A DNA stretch of 64,000 nucleotides from Trichodesmium sp002260545 (GCF_050016015.1 NZ_JBNHEQ010000167.1:1-64000), one strand, 5' to 3'; positions 25,576-35,831 are shown, counted from the first letter of the stretch. Numbers and translations are program-made. The notes: generated by a model not told the origin, from the sequence alone.

Positions 25576-25808
25576 TATCATGTCCGGATCAGAGCGTGAT
25601 AGAACTCCGTTCCGCTTACGCGACCAAAAAACATTCTCCTTTTTGTACTTTCTTTCTCCCCTCTTCCCTCCTGACTCCTGTACGGGCGTTAACGATAGTT
25701 ATGCGAAGCTAACGGCCGTTTCGCTGCGCGACATGAAACGCCCCTACGACTCCTGACTCCTCCCTTCTTATTTATAACTATTCAACCGGACATAATATAA
25801 CTTGTTTG
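25575..25808. mobile_element. MITE-like element with ATATCATGTCCG ends, nested repeats
   Basis: ATATCATGTCCG (25575-25586) and CCGGACATAATAT (25796-25808) are terminal inverted repeats of the family seen at 32365 and 60211. The left end begins at the last base of the preceding gene's stop codon. The interior carries nested small repeats (CGGGCGTTAACGATAGTTAT and GTTTCGCTGCGCGACATG), so it is not the canonical interior. The rest of the gap to 25950 is AT-rich and includes the upstream region of the channel gene. Confidence 0.65.
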
Positions 25809-25950
25809 AGGTCAAACAATACAGAGTCTGTTAGTGTTAACTTTTGTTTAGTAGTAGCTATTTCCTACAAGGAGCGATGTAAAAATGAATTGTGAAATCT
25901 AGCATCTATTTAGTTTACGAACAGACTCTTATTAACAGGAACAATCCTTA

Positions 25951-28900
25951 ATGAAACTCAAGTTACCAAAAAAATATCGATTATTAGTATTTTTTTTCCT
26001 CTTGATCTTTTATTTGGCGATCCTGATCATTTTGCCTAGAGAAGACCATGCCATTTATCTCGCAGTTGTCGGTCCCATGAAGGGACAGCACAAATTAGAG
26101 GGACAGGAGATGGTTAGGGGAATCAACTTGTATCTCGACCAGGTTAACCAAGAGGGGGGAATTGGGGGAAAGCAGGTCAAATTGCTAGAGTTTGATCACC
26201 AAAGAGAACCTAAATTGGCTCGACAGAAAGCTTTGGAGATTGCCAAACAAAATAAAGCCCTCGTCGTCTTGGGACATCTTTCCAGTTCTACTTCTGTCGA
26301 AGGGAGTCAAGTTTACAAAGAATATGGCATTCCAGCGATTACTGCTTCTGCAACTAATCAAGCTGTTACACAAGGAAATGATTGGTACTTTAGAGTAGTT
26401 GTTGATACTTCTTTTCAAGGCATTTATTTAGCCAATTATGTTAAGAGAATTTTGCATCAGCAAACGGCGAGTATCATAATTCAAGAGGATGATATTTATA
26501 ACAAATTTCTAGCCAAAGCTTTTGAAAATGAATTCATAGCTTTGGGAGGAACAGTCAAATATAAATGGAATATCGAGCCAAAATCCGAAAATGTGGAGAA
26601 GATGCGCGATCAAATTATCCTAGATTTATCCAAGACAAAGAAGGATGAAACTGGGATTATTTTTTTGACAACAACTACCAGCGAGGTGGCAAAACTAATC
26701 CCCAAAATGATGCGCAGGGGCTTAGAATATCCCATGATAGGCGGTGACATCCTTAGTACGGGATTTATAGATCTAATAAAAGATTATTCAGAGGAACAGG
26801 CAATACCGGGGTATTTCTCTGATGATATCTATGCCATATCTCATATTATTTTTAATACTGCAGGAGAAAAAGCTCAACAGTTCAGAAATAAGTATCTTAA
26901 AAAGTACGATCAAGAACCAAGTCCGATAGCAGCTACCTATTATGATGCTACCTTAGTAGCTATTAAGGCGATGGAAAGGGGAAACGTTCAAGGTGAACGG
27001 AAAAACCTAGGAGCAGAACGCCAGAAAATTAAAGATGCTCTCGCCCAAATTAATGAGATTAAAAATGGTATTAAAGGCACAACAGGTCTCATTTACTTTG
27101 ATCGGCAAGGTAATGCTTTTAAAGAGGTTTATATTGGCAAATTTCAGCAGCAGAAATTCATTTCAAGCTGGACTCAGCTTTCTCCTGTGACTGACCTCAA
27201 GAAGATTGAGGATATTGAGCAAGAATTAAAAGCAGAAAATATTTTACTCGTTAATGGTAGATATATGCAAAAAACCCAGGTAGTATATACTGGGATAGAT
27301 ATTAATGAAGTGAGTGATATCGATCAGAAACAATCAACTTATACCGTCGATTTTTATCTTTGGTTTCGCGGTCCAAATCGGATTAAATTTGATGAAATTG
27401 AGTTTATTAATTCAGCAGAAACTATCAAATTAGGTCGGCCTCTAGCTGATGAAGAAATAGACAACGATATCACCTACCGACTTTATCGAATCAAAGCCAA
27501 ATTTAAGGTGAATTTTGCTTTTCATGAATATCCCTTTGATACCCAAAGTTTGCAGCTAAAATTCCGCCATTCCTCCTTAAATAGAGAAAAATTGCTCTAT
27601 GTGCAGGACTTATTAGGGATGCGCAATCAAACTAATCAAGCGACTTTAAAGAAGTTTGAAAGATCCCAGGTTTTTAGTTCGACTCCTAACTGGGAAGTAA
27701 AAAACGCTAATTTTTTTGTGGATATAATTAGAGATAGCTCTACCCTAGGTAATCCCCAATTTTTTAACTCAGATACTGATATAGAATATTCTAGGTTTAA
27801 TGCTGTTATTTCAATTCAAAGAGATGGAGTCAGCTTTGCTATTAAGAACTTGCTGCCTCTGTTTCTAATTATCTGTGTATCGTACCTACTTTTCTTTATC
27901 CCTGCAGAACAAATAAGTCCGCGGGTTAGTATCGGTGTAAGTACCTTATTAACTTCATCATTTTTCCACCAGAGACTTTCCAGTGATTTACCACAAATTG
28001 GCTATTTAATTGCGATTGAATATATCTTCTATTGCGTTTACCTGTTAGTATTGTTGGGACTAGCGATCACGATCGCTAGTTATATAGAATCGAAAAAAGA
28101 CAACCAGAAATTAGTCAAACGTTTAGCCAGAGTTAGCAAGGTAGTTTATCCATTACTAATTTTGACGGTTGGGGTCATATTTGTCTTCCGCTATGTCATT
28201 ACTTTATCACTTTCTCCACATTCTGATCAGCAACGCCCTTTCTCCCCACAAGAGTCCGCAGCAACTGATGCTAATCTAGGAAACGCAACCGACGAACAAG
28301 TAACCTTAACTTTGAGTTCGTGGTTGACGAACCATGATGTAGAACAGATTAACCAGATACTAGCAGTGTTTAACAGTAAGTATCCTCACATCAATGTAGA
28401 ATTTGTTCCCAGTGAAGAATATGACTCAATTCTAACGAGCCAGTTAGAAAAAGGTGTAGCTCCTGATTTGTTCTATCTACGTTCTTTTTCCTTCTCACGA
28501 CCATTGTTTGAAGAAGGTTATCTGGAACCCTTACAAGATTTACCCAGATTGAAGGACAATTTTACGCCAGAGAATTTAGATCCTTGGGCAACAGATGATG
28601 GTAAATCTTATGGTGTACCTTTTATGGCGGTTTCCCACGGCATATACTATAATGTTGACCTGTTTGAGCAACTGAATCTAAAAGTGCCTACTACTTGGGA
28701 GGAGTTGCTCTATACGGCAGAAGTCATAAAATATTTCGGTTATATACCCTTTGCCAATGGGTCGAAAGACAAGTGGGCGATCGCCGAGGTTGTCTTTATG
28801 AACTTGGCACCCAACTTTATTGGCGGACGGGAAGGAAGACTCAAGTATAGCTCTGGCGATCGCTGCTTCAACGACAAGCATACTGTAGCAGCATTTCAAG

Positions 28901-29487
28901 CAGTTGCAGACATTGCCCCATTTCTGCCAGAAGGTCAAGCAACACTGGGCTACTATGAGAGCCAACAATTATTCCTACAAGGTAAAGCTGCTATGTGGAT
29001 GGGAGGTTCCTGGGATATTCCTATCTTTGAATCTGAAGCGCCTAATCTTACTTGGAGTGTTTTTGCCGTGCCACCCCCAGCGGGAAAACCAGCTTATATA
29101 ACGTTACATCCAGATTTTGCCATAGGATTGAATGCTGCCTCAAAGCATAAGCAGGAAGCGAAAATCTTTTTGCAATGGTTGACGACACCCGAAGCAGCAG
29201 AATTCTTCAGTAATGAACTGCCCGGTTTTTTTCCCATGCACAAAGCAGTGCCAGAAATTCGTAATCAGTATGCTAATACTTTTCTGAAGCTGAGTGAGGG
29301 GCGTGGCACTGATGTGCGTTGGGCATATCCGCAGTTACAGGATGGGTTGCCTGATGGCTACTCTTTAATGCAGAATGGGGCACTGAAAGTCATTAACGGT
29401 GAAATGACTCCCCAAGAAGCTGCTGATGCCTTGCAAAATGGATTGGCTCAATGGTTTGAACCAGCTCGAAGATGTACCATTGATTAA
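25951..29487 (+). CDS. Fusion: type 1 periplasmic binding domain, pentameric ligand-gated ion channel, sugar-type solute-binding domain
   Basis: A single 1178-aa frame with three modules. Residues 9-29 are a membrane anchor or signal. Residues about 35-405 are a Leu/Ile/Val-type (type 1) binding protein (LAVVGPMKGQHKLEGQEM, LVVLGHLSSS, PMIGGD, GTTGLIYFD). Residues about 440-755 look like a Cys-loop-type channel without the cysteines: YTVDFYLWFRG, YPFDTQSLQLKF (the Pro-loop), then M1 632-650, M2 655-675 (RVSIGVSTLLTSSFF, close to GLIC), M3 684-711 and M4 729-752. Residues about 785-1170 are a family 1 solute-binding protein (NVDLFEQLNLKVPTTWEELL, GKAAMWMGGSWDI). Both binding modules would face the periplasm. 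It is probably a ligand-gated channel with two sensory clamps. No channel paralogue is nearby. Confidence 0.88.
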   Translation: MKLKLPKKYRLLVFFFLLIFYLAILIILPREDHAIYLAVVGPMKGQHKLEGQEMVRGINLYLDQVNQEGGIGGKQVKLLEFDHQREPKLARQKALEIAKQNKALVVLGHLSSSTSVEGSQVYKEYGIPAITASATNQAVTQGNDWYFRVVVDTSFQGIYLANYVKRILHQQTASIIIQEDDIYNKFLAKAFENEFIALGGTVKYKWNIEPKSENVEKMRDQIILDLSKTKKDETGIIFLTTTTSEVAKLIPKMMRRGLEYPMIGGDILSTGFIDLIKDYSEEQAIPGYFSDDIYAISHIIFNTAGEKAQQFRNKYLKKYDQEPSPIAATYYDATLVAIKAMERGNVQGERKNLGAERQKIKDALAQINEIKNGIKGTTGLIYFDRQGNAFKEVYIGKFQQQKFISSWTQLSPVTDLKKIEDIEQELKAENILLVNGRYMQKTQVVYTGIDINEVSDIDQKQSTYTVDFYLWFRGPNRIKFDEIEFINSAETIKLGRPLADEEIDNDITYRLYRIKAKFKVNFAFHEYPFDTQSLQLKFRHSSLNREKLLYVQDLLGMRNQTNQATLKKFERSQVFSSTPNWEVKNANFFVDIIRDSSTLGNPQFFNSDTDIEYSRFNAVISIQRDGVSFAIKNLLPLFLIICVSYLLFFIPAEQISPRVSIGVSTLLTSSFFHQRLSSDLPQIGYLIAIEYIFYCVYLLVLLGLAITIASYIESKKDNQKLVKRLARVSKVVYPLLILTVGVIFVFRYVITLSLSPHSDQQRPFSPQESAATDANLGNATDEQVTLTLSSWLTNHDVEQINQILAVFNSKYPHINVEFVPSEEYDSILTSQLEKGVAPDLFYLRSFSFSRPLFEEGYLEPLQDLPRLKDNFTPENLDPWATDDGKSYGVPFMAVSHGIYYNVDLFEQLNLKVPTTWEELLYTAEVIKYFGYIPFANGSKDKWAIAEVVFMNLAPNFIGGREGRLKYSSGDRCFNDKHTVAAFQAVADIAPFLPEGQATLGYYESQQLFLQGKAAMWMGGSWDIPIFESEAPNLTWSVFAVPPPAGKPAYITLHPDFAIGLNAASKHKQEAKIFLQWLTTPEAAEFFSNELPGFFPMHKAVPEIRNQYANTFLKLSEGRGTDVRWAYPQLQDGLPDGYSLMQNGALKVINGEMTPQEAADALQNGLAQWFEPARRCTID

Positions 29488-30408
29488 CCCTTTGGTGTCT
29501 TTACTACGGACTCTTGACTCCTGATCTCAAATCCGCTCTGGTTCGGTATAAAAAAATGTTCCATCTTCAGCTATTGCCAAATCTTTCTAGATATCCCACA
29601 CTTGGAGATAGGTGTTATAGGGGTTTTCACAAAAGTAGACAACAAACCTTCTTCCTTCTTAATTCTTCCTTTAAACCCAAATCTCTGTACTCTATATTAA
29701 TGAAAACCGCTGTAATCAGAATTAATTAAATCCAGTAGTAGACTGGCACACCTTAAATAGTGCAATAGTAGGGGCGGGTTTCCCCGTTAAATTAACGCGA
29801 GCTTTCACCTAATGTTAGATAAACCCGCCCCCCAATGATGTAACGCCCAATTGAATATGTGTCAGTCCAGTAGGGTGCGTTAACGTTTGCGCAGTATTCC
29901 GCACCGAACATTACGGAAGAGACGGTGCGTTAGGACGGATTACCAAATCTTGTTCAGAGTCTAAATTTACGCCGTCTAACGCACCCTAGAAATTTTGTTT
30001 TAGTCCAGTAGGGTGTGTTAGCGCAGCGTAACGCACCGAAAGCTTAACGCACCGATAATATTAGACATCTTCAATAATAAAAAGTTGAATCAATTATCCC
30101 AAAGTTGGGGACAAGCGGTGCGTTACATTTCATTAACGCACCCTACTGGACTTCTTTCTTTTCCCTGTTCCCTATTCCCTGTTCCCTGTTCCCTGTTCCC
30201 TACTAAGCGCAAAAAGTCTATATCTTTTTTACCAGATGTCTAATGATACCGGACTTGATCTTATCAGGAGAAGGTGGACTTCCGGAGCCGTGTAAAAATA
30301 ACTTGAACAAATTATCCCAAAACTAAATAATCAAGGTATAATCTTTATTATCAGGTAGTATATCTGATAACAACCTAGTCAAAACTATTGCCTACAAATA
30401 GACTAACT
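29488..30408. other. Repeat-rich spacer
   Basis: No gene. From 29534 to 30260 it is packed with dispersed repeats: a fragment with CAAATCCGCTCTGGTTCGGTAT, a GTAGGGGCGGGTTT...AAACCCGCCCC pair (29769-29834), a likely element bounded by GACTGGCACACC (29752) and TGTGTCAGTC (29867), GGGTGCGTTAACG-type palindromes, and GTTCCCT heptamers. The last 150 bp before 30409 would hold the promoter of the gamma-glutamyltransferase gene. Confidence 0.7.
30002..30152. repeat. 19-bp inverted-repeat element (AGTCCAGTAGGGTGNGTTA)
   Basis: AGTCCAGTAGGGTGTGTTA (30002-30020) and TAACGCACCCTACTGGACT (30134-30152) are inverted, with one mismatch that is a G-U pair in RNA. The interior has further GGTGCGTTA repeats. 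A half copy with the same sequence starts at 29871. Confidence 0.8.
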
Positions 30409-31962
30409 ATGTCGCAGGTTGCTATTTCCTCTGGGTCTCAAATATCAGCAGATGCAGGTGCTACCATTGCCTCTCTTGGAGGGAATGCTGTTGATGCTGC
30501 TGTGGCATCCACCTTGGTTTCCATGTGTACTGACTTAGGAGTAATGGCTCCTGGAGCAGGTGGTTTTATTACGATTTGGTCGCCAGACAAACAACCAATT
30601 GCGATGGATGCCTATGGGGAAATGCCTGGCCGAGGATTACCACCAGAACGGGTCGGCAAAGAAATGAGAGAAGTTGTCTTCGACTATGGTGGTCAGATGA
30701 GTACCATCATTGGTTATGGCTCGGTGGCGACCCCTGGGATATTAAAGGGTTTAGCCATGGCAGCCGAGCAATATGGTAATCTTCCCTGGAAAACTCTGGT
30801 AGAGCCAGCTCGCCGATGGGTTCAAGAAGGATTTCCTCTGACTGGAGCCGCTGCTGAATATTTGGCTTATACTCACGAAGCTATCTTTAGTTGGCATCCA
30901 GACAGTTATCGAGTTTTACATCACCCTGATGGTAGTTACCTTCAGCCAGGAGAAATTGTGCGCATCCCTGAATTAGCTGATAGTCTAGGAATAATTGCCG
31001 AGGAGGGAGTAAGCACTTTTTACACGGGAGAAATTGGACAACGGATAGCGAAGGAAATTCAAGCAAATAATGGTCTACTAACAGCTCTCGATCTCCAGAA
31101 TTACCAGGTGCAGACAAGGAGGCCGATTTCTATCCGTCTTGGTGATTGGGAGGTAATTACTAATCCACCTCCTGCCATTGGTGGAGTTTGTGTAGCAGCA
31201 ATGCTCTGGCTCCTTGAACGCCAGCCTTTTTTGACGGATAATCTAGCAGCACTCAGGCAAATGGCCCAAATTCAGAAAGCTGTTTTAGACTATCGCTGCC
31301 ATCACTTTGACGAGTCTGGTGACAACTTCGGCGAAGGCCAAGTTCCTCCTTGGCTAAAATGGGTAAGTAACTTAGACTTTAAGACTGCGCTAACATCTCC
31401 TTCTACGATTCACACCTCCGCCGTTGACAGTCAGGGGGTGGCTTGTGCTATTACTGCCTCTGCTGGTTATGGTTCTGGAGTAATGATTGAGGGGACTGGC
31501 TTATGGCTCAACAATTCTCTTGGAGAAATAGAACTTCATCCTCAAGGGTTACGGGGTTTGACCCCAGGAACCCGTCTGATTTCTAATATGGCTCCAAGTA
31601 TAGCACGGCATAACGACGGCACAGTTATAGCAATTGGCTCTCCAGGGGCTTCTCGTATTACTACTGCCATTGTTCAAGTCTTGCACAATTTCCTGCACTT
31701 GGAAATGTCACTCGCTGAAGCCATAAATCATCCTCGGCTTCATGTAGAAATTTTTGAAGGTTTATCTACCATAGCTTTTGAAACTGGGGTTCCGGTGGAG
31801 TCTATAGAAGGTTTTGTTACTCGTAAGTTCCCCGAAATGTCTATGTATTTTGGAGGCGTGCAAGCTGCTTTGTGGAATCCCGATCGGGGATTAGTTGCCG
31901 CCGCTGATCCTCGTCGATCTGGTGGGATAGCTTATAGTAGTGGACCGACACAGCTAATTTAG
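30409..31962 (+). CDS. ggt: Gamma-glutamyltransferase family protein
   Basis: An Ntn-hydrolase that cleaves gamma-glutamyl bonds of glutathione or related peptides after autoprocessing into two subunits. The 517-aa product (ATG 30409; an upstream TTG at 30388 is less likely) has the N-terminal GGNAVDAAVASTL and APGAGGFITIW blocks. The processing/nucleophile segment STIHTSAVDSQG has Thr at about residue 333 in the catalytic position, followed by GTGLWLNNSLGE and GSPGASRITTAIVQV. It has no signal peptide, unlike E. coli Ggt, so it may act in the cytoplasm. Monocistronic. Confidence 0.9.
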   Translation: MSQVAISSGSQISADAGATIASLGGNAVDAAVASTLVSMCTDLGVMAPGAGGFITIWSPDKQPIAMDAYGEMPGRGLPPERVGKEMREVVFDYGGQMSTIIGYGSVATPGILKGLAMAAEQYGNLPWKTLVEPARRWVQEGFPLTGAAAEYLAYTHEAIFSWHPDSYRVLHHPDGSYLQPGEIVRIPELADSLGIIAEEGVSTFYTGEIGQRIAKEIQANNGLLTALDLQNYQVQTRRPISIRLGDWEVITNPPPAIGGVCVAAMLWLLERQPFLTDNLAALRQMAQIQKAVLDYRCHHFDESGDNFGEGQVPPWLKWVSNLDFKTALTSPSTIHTSAVDSQGVACAITASAGYGSGVMIEGTGLWLNNSLGEIELHPQGLRGLTPGTRLISNMAPSIARHNDGTVIAIGSPGASRITTAIVQVLHNFLHLEMSLAEAINHPRLHVEIFEGLSTIAFETGVPVESIEGFVTRKFPEMSMYFGGVQAALWNPDRGLVAAADPRRSGGIAYSSGPTQLI

Positions 31963-32179
31963 TGCATTAGGGAGTAGGGGAGTGGGGGAGTAAGGTAGGG
32001 ACGTTGCATGCAACGTCCGTAGGGGAGCAAAATTTTTGTTGGGTTTTTCCGTTGGAAATGCTCCGCAAACGGTTCCATGCTGCGCAATGCTAACGCAAAC
32101 AACCCAAGCTACATCTATTGCACCATTTAAGGTGTGTCAGTCCAGTAGATAGGCGGTAGTTTAAAACGAAGGTAGTCCT

Positions 32180-32280
32180 GCATTGTAATGGTGAAGATAT
32201 ATATTTTTTAATTTCTTCTGACGCTCCCACACTCCCCACACTCTCCACACTCCCTCTACCATTACTATGCACCACCACCA
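32180..32280. mobile_element. MITE-like element, GCATAGTAATGGT ends, copy 1
   Basis: GCATTGTAATGGT (32180-32192) and ACCATTACTATGC (32268-32280) are 13-bp terminal inverted repeats (one mismatch). The interior shares GAAGATATAATATATTTTTTAATTT-like sequence and CTCCCCACA tandem repeats with copy 2 at 56858-56971. Confidence 0.75.
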
Positions 32281-32364
32281 AAACGAAATATTTAGGCAGG
32301 CTGAATTTTTTATGTAAAGTCATTACGACTGGAACGGAATGGAGGGAAGTAATCCCAAGGTGTT

Positions 32365-32531
32365 ATATCATGTCCGGTAGCATCGGTATTGTATAGCAAA
32401 GGTAGGGAACACTTAACTGGGAACACTTAACTGGGAACAGGGAGGAAGAAGCTTTAAGAGAAGGAAAAACTTTATATGGCGGTAGATATTTTCCCAACTT
32501 TTACACGCTCCGATACCAACGGACATGATAT
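32365..32531. mobile_element. MITE-like element, ATATCATGTCCG ends, full copy
   Basis: 12-bp perfect terminal inverted repeats (ATATCATGTCCG 32365-32376; CGGACATGATAT 32520-32531) bound 167 bp. The right part (TATGGCGGTAGATATTT, CAACTTTTACACGCTCCG, ATACCAACGGACATGATAT) is the reverse complement of the left part of the element at 60211-60361, nearly base for base. It has no coding capacity, so it would need a transposase in trans. Confidence 0.82.
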
Positions 32532-32799
32532 TATATCTGATTCATCAACTAAATATTAAACTAGCTTCTCACTCTATTACTGTCCGAAGCAAGGGGGTAC
32601 AAAAAGCAATTATTTGGGTTTACTAAATCATTATCACCTCTGGCAATCTTAGCATAATAGTAAAATTAGGAGATTGCGTCGGCTGAGTTAATGGTTTTTT
32701 TCAAGAGATTAACTTGTTTGAGCAACGCCTCGCAATGACAACATCAGACTCTCTATCAAACTAGAAACAAGATTTTTCCCTCTTTTGACTTTGAGATTG

Positions 32800-32832
32800 A
32801 AAAAAGGGGAAGCAAAGCCAGCCCCCTTTTTT
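32800..32832 (-). terminator. Rho-independent terminator after gcvP
   Basis: AAAAAAGGGG (32800-32809) and CCCCTTTTTT (32823-32832) form a 10-bp stem with A/T-rich outer ends. It lies 40 bp past the gcvP stop and could act on both strands. Confidence 0.75.
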
Positions 32833-32870
32833 CACTTTAATCTCAGATCAAGTCACTCCTAAGGTGACAA

Positions 32871-35831
32871 TTAACTGTAAGCTTCTATCGGCAAACAAGA
32901 ACAGACAAAATTGCGATCGCCAAAAGCATTATCAACTCGCCCTACACTCGGCCAAAACTTATGCTCTCGCGTCCAAGGTGCAGGATAAGCAGCACGTTGG
33001 CGAGAATAACTATGTTTCCACTCATCCACCATTAAACTCTCAGCAGTGTGAGGCGCATTTTTCAACAAATTATCCTCTTTATCTGCTTTACCAGTTTCAA
33101 TTTCTTCTATTTCCTGACGAATGGAAATCATCGCATCGCAAAAACGATCTAACTCCTCTTTCGATTCACTCTCCGTCGGTTCTACCATGATTGTACCCGC
33201 TACAGGCCAAGAAACCGTTGGTGCGTGAAAACCGTAATCCATCAAGCGTTTGGCAATATCTTCTACTTCAATACCTGCCGACTTTTTCAACGGACGCAAA
33301 TCTAGAATGCACTCGTGAGCAATAAACCCATACTTACCTTTGTACAAGACTGGATAATAATCATCCAACCGTTGCGCAATATAATTAGCATTCAAAATCG
33401 CTATCTTAGTTGCTTCAGTCAAACCATCCGCACCCATCATCGCAATATACATCCAAGAAATTGGCAGAATACTCGCACTACCCCAAGGTGCAGCAGATAC
33501 CGCTCCACTAGAATTTTCTCCACCAATACTAATCACAGAATGCCCTGGTAAAAACGGTGCTAAATGAGACTTAACCCCAATCGGACCCATTCCTGGACCT
33601 CCGCCACCGTGAGGAATGCAGAAAGTTTTGTGCAAATTCAAATGACAAACATCAGCACCAATTTCCGCTGGACGACATAACCCTACTTGAGCATTCATAT
33701 TTGCTCCATCCATATAAACTTGCCCACCGAAACCGTGGATAATTTCACAGATATCAACAATGTCTTCCTCAAATACACCGTGAGTAGAAGGATAAGTAAT
33801 CATCATGGCAGCTAAATTATCCTTATGCTTTTCTGCCTTTTTCTGCAAATCTGCAATATCTATATTTCCTTGTTTATCGCATTTCACTACCACAACCTTT
33901 AACCCACTCATCACCGCCGAAGCAGGGTTTGTACCATGAGCAGAGTCAGGAATCAAACAAACATTGCGATGTGCTTCCCCACGGTTAGCATGATATTCGC
34001 GAATTACTAATAAACCAGTATATTCACCTTGGGAACCTGCATTTGGTTGGAGAGAAATTGCTGCAAAACCTGTGATTTCTGCTAACCATTCCTCTAGTTG
34101 CTCAAACATTATTTGATAACCTTTGGTTTGAGAAGTGGGAGCAAAAGGATGAATTTTGGCAAATTCCGGCCAAGTTACAGGTATCATTTCTGCTGTAGCA
34201 TTGAGTTTCATTGTACAGGAACCCAAGGGTATCATTGATGTTATCAAAGATAAATCTTTTGACTGCAAACGATGAATGTAACGCAAGAGTTCTGTTTCAG
34301 AATGATAACTGTTAAATACTGGGTGAGTTAAATAACTGCTAGTACGAGCATAAGTACTTTGAGAAATGGGGGAAATATTTTCATTTTCGATATCTGGTAA
34401 TGCTTTTCCACCAGCAAAAATTTGCCACAGATTTTGTACATCTCTCTCAGTGGTAGTTTCATCTAGAGAAATACCAACCGTTTGTTCGTCAAAAGTTCGG
34501 AAATTAATACCTACATTTTCAGCAGCATCAATAATTTCTTTTGCAGTTTTTACAGGAGAGTCAGCGCCTACTGTTATCCGAATAGTATCGAAAAATGGTT
34601 CTGCACCAATTTGATAACCAAGCTGTTTTAAACCTGTTGCCAACTTAACAGTCAAGTTATGGATATTTTCCGCAATTTCTTTTAAACCATCCGGACCGTG
34701 ATAAACCGCATACATACCTGCCATCACCGCTAGCAAAACTTGAGCAGTACAAATATTGCTAGTTGCCTTCTCCCGGCGAATATGTTGTTCCCGCGTTTGT
34801 AGTGCCAACCGTAACGCTGAGTTGCCATTAGCATCTTGAGAAACTCCCACAATACGTCCTGGAGTTTGTCGTTTATAAGCTTCTTTAGTGGCAAAGTAAG
34901 CAGCATGGGGACCGCCATATCCTAGAGACACGCCAAAACGTTGAGTATTTCCCACCACAATATCAGCACCAAATTCTCCAGGGGGTGTCAGTAAGGTTAA
35001 ACTGAGTAAGTCAGCAGCAACAGTTACTAAACCTCCTAACTCGTGAACTTTGGCCACAAAGTCGCCGTAGTCATAAATTGCTCCGTCAGTAGCAGGATAT
35101 TGAAGGAGTGCGCCAAAAATTGGTTTGTCAAAAGTGAAAGTCCGGAAGTCGCCGACTATTACTTCTATTCCTAATGGTTGTGCCCTAGTTTTGACAACTT
35201 CAATATTCTGAGGATGGCAGTTAGAGTCAACAAAGAAAGCTTCTGCTTTGGTTTTGCATAAACCGTAACTCATACTCATCGCTTCTGCTGCTGCTGTAGC
35301 TTCATCAAGGAGAGAAGCGTTAGCTATTTCTAAACCAGTTAAGTCTGTAACCATAGTTTGGAAATTTAGCAATGCTTCCATCCTTCCTTGAGCTATTTCT
35401 GCTTGATAGGGAGTATAAGCGGTGTACCAACCAGGATTTTCTAGGATATTGCGGAGGATAACTGGTGGGGTAATACAGTCGTAATAACCCATACCAATAA
35501 AAGAACGAAATACCTGATTTTTAGAGATTATTTCTTTAATTTGGGCAAGAGCAGCACTTTCACTCAGAGACTTGGGCAAATTGAGGGGTTGCTGGTATCT
35601 AATTTTTTGGGGAACTGTTTTGTCAATTAAGTCATTTAGGGACGAAATACCTAATACGGCCAACATTTGTTCAATTTTCTCAGAGGTGGGGCCAATATGT
35701 CGTTGGGAAAAGTCTATTGACTTTTGGCCTTGGTTAGTTAGTTGTAGTTGATTGCTTGACTTTGTATTAGATTGCTGTATTGCTACCACTTTGATGTTCC
35801 TTGGAATCAATGTCTTATTTAGTTGTAACAA
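32871..35831 (-). CDS. gcvP: Glycine dehydrogenase (decarboxylating), P-protein
   Basis: The PLP-dependent P-protein of the glycine cleavage system decarboxylates glycine and transfers aminomethyl to the lipoyl arm of GcvH. In cyanobacteria this handles photorespiratory glycine. The 986-aa homodimer-type protein has both halves. The N-terminal half starts RHIGPTSEKIEQML and contains TPYQAEIAQGRMEALLNFQT. The C-terminal half has the PLP lysine in HLNLHKTFCIPHGGGGPG and SMIPLGSCTMKLNA. Length is full. gcvH lies 630 bp upstream on the same strand; no gcvT is in the window. Confidence 0.98.
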   Translation of the reverse strand: MLQLNKTLIPRNIKVVAIQQSNTKSSNQLQLTNQGQKSIDFSQRHIGPTSEKIEQMLAVLGISSLNDLIDKTVPQKIRYQQPLNLPKSLSESAALAQIKEIISKNQVFRSFIGMGYYDCITPPVILRNILENPGWYTAYTPYQAEIAQGRMEALLNFQTMVTDLTGLEIANASLLDEATAAAEAMSMSYGLCKTKAEAFFVDSNCHPQNIEVVKTRAQPLGIEVIVGDFRTFTFDKPIFGALLQYPATDGAIYDYGDFVAKVHELGGLVTVAADLLSLTLLTPPGEFGADIVVGNTQRFGVSLGYGGPHAAYFATKEAYKRQTPGRIVGVSQDANGNSALRLALQTREQHIRREKATSNICTAQVLLAVMAGMYAVYHGPDGLKEIAENIHNLTVKLATGLKQLGYQIGAEPFFDTIRITVGADSPVKTAKEIIDAAENVGINFRTFDEQTVGISLDETTTERDVQNLWQIFAGGKALPDIENENISPISQSTYARTSSYLTHPVFNSYHSETELLRYIHRLQSKDLSLITSMIPLGSCTMKLNATAEMIPVTWPEFAKIHPFAPTSQTKGYQIMFEQLEEWLAEITGFAAISLQPNAGSQGEYTGLLVIREYHANRGEAHRNVCLIPDSAHGTNPASAVMSGLKVVVVKCDKQGNIDIADLQKKAEKHKDNLAAMMITYPSTHGVFEEDIVDICEIIHGFGGQVYMDGANMNAQVGLCRPAEIGADVCHLNLHKTFCIPHGGGGPGMGPIGVKSHLAPFLPGHSVISIGGENSSGAVSAAPWGSASILPISWMYIAMMGADGLTEATKIAILNANYIAQRLDDYYPVLYKGKYGFIAHECILDLRPLKKSAGIEVEDIAKRLMDYGFHAPTVSWPVAGTIMVEPTESESKEELDRFCDAMISIRQEIEEIETGKADKEDNLLKNAPHTAESLMVDEWKHSYSRQRAAYPAPWTREHKFWPSVGRVDNAFGDRNFVCSCLPIEAYS

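Larger units (their letters stand above)
31963..32870. other. Repeat-rich spacer between convergent ggt and gcvP
   Basis: No gene. It contains GGGGAGTAGGG-type tandem repeats (31969-31995), a small dispersed repeat with GGAAATGCTCCGCAAACGG (32053-32071), the TATTGCACC...GTGTCAGTCCAGTAG fragment (32118-32145), two MITE-like elements, and a terminator hairpin, each annotated separately where bounded. Confidence 0.75.

Noticed and set aside
25559..25756. 65-aa frame after the small protein gene
   Set aside because: It lies in a MITE-like element with nested repeats and shows no coding character.
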